From Parabacteroides sp. (lineage in GTDB: Bacteria; Bacteroidota; Bacteroidia; Bacteroidales; Tannerellaceae), in the NCBI GenBank assembly GCA_019417325.1, contig DXVO01000022.1, positions 102,484 through 166,483 on the forward strand: a stretch of DNA of 64,000 bases. Direction: 5' to 3'. The stretch's first letter is position 1; every line of letters begins with the position of its first letter. Shown here in pieces: positions 58,561-64,000 of this stretch. Position numbers and translations under genes: made by a program. The notes under the pieces are model-generated. The model was not told where the DNA came from, did not search any database, and saw only the letters and a program-made list of their open reading frames with translations.

Positions 58561-59701
58561 CTTCGTCATCATCCCAATCATATTCTTCATAATCACCGTC
58601 ATCATCCGGATCATCCTCTTCAAGAGGAATCACAAAATCGTCATCATCCAACTGTAGCGAACTAACATCTATATTCTTATGAATGATACGTTCCACTTCA
58701 TGGAAGTTTTCAGTATTCAATTCCTTCCACAAAAGGTCTTTCAACTCCACAATTCCCATTCCAGTTATGGAAGAAATGAAAACAAACGGAATGCCTTCCG
58801 GCAAATCCTCCGATAATGCCAGTATCAACTCTTCATCCAACATGTCACTCTTCGAAATGGCGAGTACACGGCGTTTTTCCAACAATTCCGGATTATATTT
58901 GACAAGTTCATTATGAAGTATTTCATATTCCTTTTTAATATCATCCGCATCTGCAGGAATCATGAATAAAAGTAATGAATTCCGTTCGATATGACGTAGA
59001 AAACGTAAGCCCAAACCTTTTCCTTCACTGGCTCCTTCTATAATCCCGGGAATATCCGCCATTACAAATGAACGGTTATCGCGATAACGGACAATTCCAA
59101 GATTCGGTTCCAATGTTGTAAACGGATAATTGGCAATTTTAGGCTTAGCTGCCGATACAACAGATAATAAAGTAGACTTTCCGGCATTCGGAAAACCGAC
59201 CAGACCTACATCTGCCAACAATTTAAGTTGTAAAATAACCAGTCGTTCCTGCGAAGGCTCTCCAGGCTGTGCATAACGGGGTGCTTGATTAGTCGCTGTC
59301 TTAAAATTCCAATTACCTAAACCACCTCTTCCGCCTTTCAATAACATTACCTCTTGGCCATCTTCCGTTACATCACAGATAAACTCACCTGTTTCCGCAT
59401 CATAAACAGCGGTACCACAAGGGACTTCAATTACCCTATCTTCACCGTCTTTTCCGGAACTGCGCTTGGCACTGCCACTTTCACCACTTGTTGCCATGAT
59501 ATGACGTTCATATTTCAAGTGCAAGAGCGTCCAGTAATTCCGGTTTCCACGAAGATAGACATGGCCTCCTCTCCCTCCATCGCCTCCATCGGGACCCCCT
59601 TTCGGAATATATTTCTCACGGCGAAAGTGAGAAGACCCTCTGCCTCCTTTTCCTGAACGGCAATAGATCTTTACATAATCTACAAAGTTTGATTCAGCCA
59701 T
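58541..59701 (-). CDS. obg: Obg-family GTPase
   Basis: 386 residues. The glycine-rich Obg fold covers about 1-158 (VKIYCRSGKGGRGSSHFRRE, GGPDGGDGGRGGHVYLRG, LLKGGRGGLGNWNF). The G domain follows: G1 GFPNAGKSTLL, G3 DIPGIIEGASEGKGLG, G4 AISKSDML and G5 FISSITG. The tail is very acidic (DDDGDYEEYDWDDDEDEG). Obg binds the large ribosomal subunit and is essential in most bacteria. It heads the obg-pgeF-B3/4 operon and lies 75 bp after adk. Confidence 0.97.
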   Translation of the reverse strand: MAESNFVDYVKIYCRSGKGGRGSSHFRREKYIPKGGPDGGDGGRGGHVYLRGNRNYWTLLHLKYERHIMATSGESGSAKRSSGKDGEDRVIEVPCGTAVYDAETGEFICDVTEDGQEVMLLKGGRGGLGNWNFKTATNQAPRYAQPGEPSQERLVILQLKLLADVGLVGFPNAGKSTLLSVVSAAKPKIANYPFTTLEPNLGIVRYRDNRSFVMADIPGIIEGASEGKGLGLRFLRHIERNSLLLFMIPADADDIKKEYEILHNELVKYNPELLEKRRVLAISKSDMLDEELILALSEDLPEGIPFVFISSITGMGIVELKDLLWKELNTENFHEVERIIHKNIDVSSLQLDDDDFVIPLEEDDPDDDGDYEEYDWDDDEDEGISK

Positions 59702-59776
59702 AAAATAAATTATTTAAAAAGTAAATATACGAATGTGCCAATAAGCCGTTATCAGCATATCGGCACATTATTTCAT

Positions 59777-60346
59777 TTATAAGTTATTAATTGCCTCTTT
59801 AATACGACCGAAGATTTCTTCGACTGTACCCATACCTTTAATGGCTACATGTTTACCTTCACCAATATAATAATCTGCCAAAGGAGCAGTCTGTGTATGA
59901 TAAACATTCAGGCGGGACTTGATCGTTTCAAGATTATCATCAGAACGACCGGAAATCTTACCTCGTTCCAGCAGACGTTTAATCAGTTCTTCTTCTTCAA
60001 CATGCAAGTTCAACATAACAGAGACATCTGTTCCCCGTTTGTTCAACATTTCTTTCAACGCTTTTGCCTGAGGAATTGTGCGTGGAAATCCATCAAAAAT
60101 AACACCCTTTGATGCTTTCTTGCTATCCAACACTTTTGCCAACATGTCTACAATCAATTCATCCGGAACCAATTGTCCTTTGTCAATATAACCTTTTGCA
60201 ATCTTTCCCAGTTCAGTTTCACCTTTCATTTCTGCACGTAAAACATCACCTGTCGAAATATGATCCAAACCATACTCCTTGATAATCAATTCACTCTGTG
60301 TTCCTTTTCCCGAACCCGGAGCGCCAAAAATAACTACGTTTAACAT
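59777..60346 (-). CDS. adk: Adenylate kinase
   Basis: 189 residues. P-loop GAPGSGKGTQ at 7-16, AMP-binding HISTGDVLRAEM, GVIFDGFPRTIPQA, and the short LID RGKISGRSDDN. It interconverts ATP + AMP and 2 ADP in the cytoplasm. The short LID without the four-Cys zinc site is the compact form. Gene order hpt-adk-obg is common in Bacteroidales. Confidence 0.97.
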   Translation of the reverse strand: MLNVVIFGAPGSGKGTQSELIIKEYGLDHISTGDVLRAEMKGETELGKIAKGYIDKGQLVPDELIVDMLAKVLDSKKASKGVIFDGFPRTIPQAKALKEMLNKRGTDVSVMLNLHVEEEELIKRLLERGKISGRSDDNLETIKSRLNVYHTQTAPLADYYIGEGKHVAIKGMGTVEEIFGRIKEAINNL

Positions 60347-60434
60347 AAAAGCTTCGTTTTAAAAGGCAATCCACATCTAAAAACTGCCTGTATTATACAT
60401 TAATTATTTACTATATCTTATTCCGATTTAACTT

Positions 60435-60974
60435 TTAAGCTTCTACGATCTTATATATATCCCTGAAAGAACGTCCCAAACCATCGAAATCGAGTCCATA
60501 TCCTACAATAAAATCTGCAGGAATCTGTATACCCACATAATCCGGCTTCAAATCACATTTTAATGATTCGGGTTTAAATAATAAAGTTGCCAGTTTCACA
60601 TCTGCAGCACCTTCTTTTCGTAATTTCTCCTTTACAAAAGTCATTGTAAAACCGGTATCAATAATATCTTCCAGTAAAATTATGGTACGCCCTTTTACCT
60701 CTGATTCCAGCGGCATGATCTCGCGAATAGTGCCAGTAGTATTCGTTCCTCTGTAGGATGAATAACGTGCAAACGCTACTTCATATGGGACATTGAGCTG
60801 ACGCATCAATTCTGCAGTAAACATAAAAGCGCCATTCAAAACTCCGACAAACAGCGGATCTGTACCTTCTATATCTACCCGGATACGTTCTGCCATTTTC
60901 CCAATAGCACACTTTATCTCTTCTTCTGGAATAAAGAGTTCAAATTCTTTATCTTTTAATTGGATTTTATCCAT
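60435..60974 (-). CDS. hpt: Hypoxanthine phosphoribosyltransferase
   Basis: 179 residues from ATG 60974 (MDKIQLKDKEFELFIPEEEI). An earlier in-frame ATG (60998) lies inside the promoter box at 60996-61003 and is rejected. Type I PRTase motif: TIILLEDIIDTGFTMTFV (PRPP-binding acidic pair). Also PLFVGVLNGAFMFTAELMRQL and YVGIQIPADFIVGYGLDFDG. It salvages hypoxanthine/guanine to IMP/GMP. Confidence 0.95.
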   Translation of the reverse strand: MDKIQLKDKEFELFIPEEEIKCAIGKMAERIRVDIEGTDPLFVGVLNGAFMFTAELMRQLNVPYEVAFARYSSYRGTNTTGTIREIMPLESEVKGRTIILLEDIIDTGFTMTFVKEKLRKEGAADVKLATLLFKPESLKCDLKPDYVGIQIPADFIVGYGLDFDGLGRSFRDIYKIVEA

Positions 60975-60995
60975 TCCGTATATTTTTTGCGGATA

Positions 60996-61003
60996 CAAAT
61001 GTA
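60996..61003 (-). promoter_or_regulatory. -7 box of hpt
   Basis: The minus strand reads TACATTTG, 22 bp before the ATG at 60974; decides the hpt start. Confidence 0.55.
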
Positions 61004-61075
61004 CAACTTTTTCATTTAATCATATCGATAAACTTATCCACCACCTAAATAATCGGTTAATTAAATTATTTTCTC

Positions 61076-61083
61076 TAAGTTTG
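61076..61083 (+). promoter_or_regulatory. -7 box of the NnrDE gene
   Basis: TAAGTTTG on the plus strand, 32 bp before the ATG at 61115. The hpt promoter is divergent. Confidence 0.55.
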
Positions 61084-61114
61084 CATACAAATATGATTTG
61101 ATAACAGATAGTTT

Positions 61115-62626
61115 ATGATTAAAATATTCGCAACAGACAAGATCAAAGAACTGGATCAATATACTATTCAGAATGAGCCGATAAGCTCTATCGATTTAGT
61201 AGAACGGGCAGCAACTGTATTCATGCATGAATTTTGCCGGCGCTATTCCAAACAAATACGTATTGTCATTTTTGCAGGACAGGGCAACAATGGAGCAGAT
61301 GCTCTTGCCATAGCCCGCTTACTAATAGATGAAGGGTATCGCGTTGAAACCTATTTATTTAATCCGACAGAACACCTTTCTTACGATTGTGAATTAAATA
61401 AACAGCGGTTATTAGGCATGGATAAAATTGAATTTACGGAAGTAAAAGATGATTTTGTTCCTCCTACACTGGGTGACCGGGATGTTGTAATCGACGGTTT
61501 ATTCGGCTCTGGTCTTAACCGTCCTCTTTCCGGAGGATTTCCTGCACTGGTTAATTATATAAACCAATCGGGAGCTACAGTTGTAGCAATAGACATTCCT
61601 TCTGGATTATTTGGCGAAGACAACAGGAACAATGAATCGGAATCCATTATACAAGCGAATTTAACACTCACTTTCAGCTTTCCTAAACTGGCATTCTTTT
61701 TGCCTGAAAATGAACAGTATGTAGGAGAATGGAAGGTTCTCGATATTAGTTTAGATCCATATATTGTAGAAAATACCCCGACTCCATATTCTTTAGTGGA
61801 AGAAGAAGATATGGCTGCCGTATTTCAACCTCGCAGCCGTTTCTCTCACAAAGGGGTGTTTGGACATGCCTTATTAATAGCCGGTAGCCAGGGAAAAATG
61901 GGCGCTGCATTATTATCCGCTCGTGCCTGCCTCAGAAGTGGGGCTGGATTATTGACTGTTCACATACCGCAACGAGGTGAACAAATCATGCAAACAGCAT
62001 TTCCGGAAGCAATGTTAAGCTTTGACCCTCACCAGGATTATTTTACAACTGTACCTGACACTTCCACTTATTCGGCAATTGGCATAGGTCCGGGATTAGG
62101 ACAACATTTGGAGTCGGCTGTCGCATTAGAGCGAATATTACAACCAACAGGAAAACCTGTTGTATTAGATGCGGATGCTCTTAATCTGATTGCATCCAAC
62201 AAAGATTTATTGACACGCATCCCCCCTCACAGTATTCTGACTCCACATCCTAAAGAATTTGACAGGATTGCTGGCGAAAGTAACAATTCATATGAACGGT
62301 TTATTAAAGCACAGACTTTTGCTATCGAACATAAATTGATTGTTGTATTGAAAGGAGCATATACGGCAATCTGTACTCCTCTTGGCAATGTTTATTTTAA
62401 TGACAGCGGAAATCCGGGTATGGCAACAGCCGGAAGCGGAGATGTTTTAACCGGTATCATTTTAGGATTACTTGCACAGGGGATGGAACCTGAAACGGCA
62501 GCTGTTTCAGGAGTATTCCTACATGGAACGGCAGGAGATCTTGCTGCTATTTATCGTTCAGAGGAAAGTATGATAGCAGGAGACATTATAGAAATGCTTG
62601 GTAAAGCATTCAAGCAGATCAAATAA
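61115..62626 (+). CDS. nnr: Bifunctional NAD(P)H-hydrate epimerase / ADP-dependent dehydratase
   Basis: 503 residues. N-terminal YjeF epimerase domain (about 1-210: IVIFAGQGNNGADALAIARLL, VVIDGLFGSGLNRPLSG, AIDIPSGLFGED). C-terminal ribokinase-like dehydratase (about 225-500: SHKGVFGHALLIAGSQGKMG, GIGPGLGQ, LDADALNLIA, ILTPHPKEFDRI, GNPGMATAGSGDVLTGII). It repairs hydrated NAD(P)H. Full length for the fused form. Followed by a hairpin. Confidence 0.96.
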   Translation: MIKIFATDKIKELDQYTIQNEPISSIDLVERAATVFMHEFCRRYSKQIRIVIFAGQGNNGADALAIARLLIDEGYRVETYLFNPTEHLSYDCELNKQRLLGMDKIEFTEVKDDFVPPTLGDRDVVIDGLFGSGLNRPLSGGFPALVNYINQSGATVVAIDIPSGLFGEDNRNNESESIIQANLTLTFSFPKLAFFLPENEQYVGEWKVLDISLDPYIVENTPTPYSLVEEEDMAAVFQPRSRFSHKGVFGHALLIAGSQGKMGAALLSARACLRSGAGLLTVHIPQRGEQIMQTAFPEAMLSFDPHQDYFTTVPDTSTYSAIGIGPGLGQHLESAVALERILQPTGKPVVLDADALNLIASNKDLLTRIPPHSILTPHPKEFDRIAGESNNSYERFIKAQTFAIEHKLIVVLKGAYTAICTPLGNVYFNDSGNPGMATAGSGDVLTGIILGLLAQGMEPETAAVSGVFLHGTAGDLAAIYRSEESMIAGDIIEMLGKAFKQIK

Positions 62627-62645
62627 ATATTCATACTAAAGGGAA

Positions 62646-62685
62646 CAAGGTATTCTCTTTATCAAAAAAAGAAGAGAGTACCTTG
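62646..62685 (+). terminator. Hairpin after nnr
   Basis: CAAGGTATTCTCTT (62646-62659) pairs with AAGAGAGTACCTTG (62672-62685) with one mismatch and a 12-nt loop. No good T-run follows, so terminator function is uncertain. Confidence 0.5.
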
Positions 62686-62873
62686 CATTATAGACGTTTG
62701 TACAAAAAGTTTCGCTATCTACTTTATTAAAAACCTGTTATTTAAACATTCAAGTATGCAGAACCTTATTTGAATGAGTAATTTTGTTGTTCTTGCACAT
62801 ACGCTTAACATTAACCACACATGACTTTAATGTAAGAAAACAAACGTACATCACAATTAAAAAGGAGATAATT

Positions 62874-64000
62874 ATGAACGCATATTTGAAACATATAGCA
62901 ATATTGACAGGAATTGTGCTATCACTTTTACTTTCCATGACATGTTGTTACAACTACTCATCTTCTCCTGAACTTCAGTTAGCAGAACAGTTAATGGATA
63001 GTAAACCTGACAGTTCTTTAAATATATTGAACAACATACCTGAGAAACAAAAATTATCAGAATACAACCATGCACTCTATTGTTTACTACTTACACAGGC
63101 ACAAGACAAGAATTTCATAATCCATACCTCCGATTCTATTTGTAAAATAGCTGTCAAATATTTTGAAAAACATAGTAACATCCATTACACAATGCTTGCT
63201 TATTATTGTATGGGACGTGTTTATAGTGATTTACAAGATGCACTGCAAGCACAAGAATATTACTTAAAAGCATTGGAAGTAGGCAAAAATTCCAACGATT
63301 ATAAATTACTTGTTAAAATCAACAGTAATTTGGGGACACTCTACGCCTATCAAGACATCTATGATATGGCATTACCTCTTTATAAACAAGCATTACATTA
63401 TACATTTTTAGAACAAAAACAAGATTCTCTAAACATTTCATATATACTAAGAAATATTGCTCGAACATATACTCAAACAAATCAACCTGATAGTGCTATC
63501 TCTTATTATCAAAAAGCAATAGCTTACTCTACACCAAGCAACGTATCATCTCTTTTTGTTGATTTAGGGAATCTACATTTTAATAAAGGTGAATATAAAG
63601 ATGCAGAGAAATATCTGAATAAAGCTGTTGCGACTGTTGTCAACAAAATAACAATAGACCACATAAATCTCTCAAAAGGAAAACTTTATTCAGAATTACA
63701 GATGTTTGACTCTGCAAAAATTTGTCTTATGAAAAGTACTCAGAGTTCATACCTTTATACTAAAGCCGGAAGTTTCCAGCGTTTGGCAAAAGTCGCTTTA
63801 AAAGAAAATAATTTAAAAGATTTTGCTAAATATACTCTTGAATATGAACAATTAAGAGACTCGATAACAAATCGTTCTCATTTTGAGAACATTCGCCTCA
63901 CCCAGAGCATGTTCAATTACCAACAAATAAATAAAGAAAAAATTAAAGCTATGTATTTACAACCGATTATTACTCAATATTTTATAGATAATAAGTCAGA
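62874..64000 (+). CDS. TPR-repeat lipoprotein, probable N-terminal part of a TPR regulator (cut by window end)
   Basis: The frame is open to the window edge (375 residues visible). Starts MNAYLKHIAILTGIVLSLLL with a lipobox-like SMTC near residue 24, followed by ELQLAEQLMDSKPDSSLNIL. Several TPR units follow (YYCMGRVYSDLQDALQAQEYY, NSNLGTLYAYQDIYDMALPLY, VDLGNLHFNKGEYKDAEKYL). This layout matches the Bacteroidales TPR proteins that continue into a membrane segment and a C-terminal DNA-binding domain. That part is outside the window, so the regulator call is inference. A purine-rich AAAAAGGAGATAATT precedes the ATG, one of the few Shine-Dalgarno-like sites seen. Confidence 0.8.
   Translation, partial: MNAYLKHIAILTGIVLSLLLSMTCCYNYSSSPELQLAEQLMDSKPDSSLNILNNIPEKQKLSEYNHALYCLLLTQAQDKNFIIHTSDSICKIAVKYFEKHSNIHYTMLAYYCMGRVYSDLQDALQAQEYYLKALEVGKNSNDYKLLVKINSNLGTLYAYQDIYDMALPLYKQALHYTFLEQKQDSLNISYILRNIARTYTQTNQPDSAISYYQKAIAYSTPSNVSSLFVDLGNLHFNKGEYKDAEKYLNKAVATVVNKITIDHINLSKGKLYSELQMFDSAKICLMKSTQSSYLYTKAGSFQRLAKVALKENNLKDFAKYTLEYEQLRDSITNRSHFENIRLTQSMFNYQQINKEKIKAMYLQPIITQYFIDNKS

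Overview
The window looks like a chromosomal segment of a gut Bacteroidales bacterium. The evidence is two SusC/SusD pairs, an Mfa-type fimbrial operon with Bacteroidetes-only families (DUF3575, DUF4251, DUF2582), a thrA-apgM-thrC operon, AT-rich leaders without clear Shine-Dalgarno sites, and many promoters fitting the Bacteroides -7 box TAnnTTTG. Parabacteroides is my best guess from overall protein character; it is an inference and not proven here. No rRNA, tRNA, CRISPR array or complete insertion sequence was seen.

Layout. 1-4737: threonine operon (thrA cut by the window edge). 4689-5756: a secreted C39-like cysteine peptidase and a 51-residue remnant of a BRO-N/DinD-type gene. 5901-13877: a SusC/SusD locus with an endonuclease/exonuclease/phosphatase-family protein and a FecR/ECF-sigma pair. 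14001-16621: oxidoreductase, ComB-like phosphatase, DUF4251 protein. 16660-29127: nine-gene Mfa-type fimbrial operon on the minus strand. 29199-30454: a probable invertible segment carrying an AraC-type regulator and an outward promoter, followed by a tyrosine recombinase (30520-31746). 32192-40841: amino-sugar genes (NagB-like/PIG-L fusion, two tandem NagA), an ATP-grasp/GNAT pair and an ABC-F ATPase. 41160-45945: second SusC/SusD pair. 45946-47470: non-coding region with a second inverted-repeat pair around two divergent outward promoters, and a decayed susC on its far side. 47471-54174: DUF3332 lipoprotein, GH2 beta-galactosidase, and a membrane protein/winged-helix/CreD unit sharing a palindromic operator. 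54324-62626: housekeeping block (RNase Y, ZapA, DUF2582, B3/4 protein, PgeF, Obg, adenylate kinase, HPRT, NnrDE). 62874-end: a TPR lipoprotein cut by the window edge.

The most interesting part is the surface-variation machinery. The fimbrial operon has no recognisable -7 box in its present upstream region. A perfect TATCTTTG box lies at the far end of a 1.26-kb segment bounded by a 17-bp inverted repeat and points away from the operon. Flipping the segment would place it about 130 bp upstream of the major fimbrillin gene, so the assembled orientation looks OFF. Two further features bear on the same system: the fimbrillin gene has a one-base frameshift just after its lipoprotein signal, and the recombinase has Gln where the first catalytic Arg is expected. 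A second candidate switch of the same site design (short arms, 3-bp asymmetric centre) sits upstream of the second susC and currently presents a good promoter to it. All statements about inversion are inferences from sequence.
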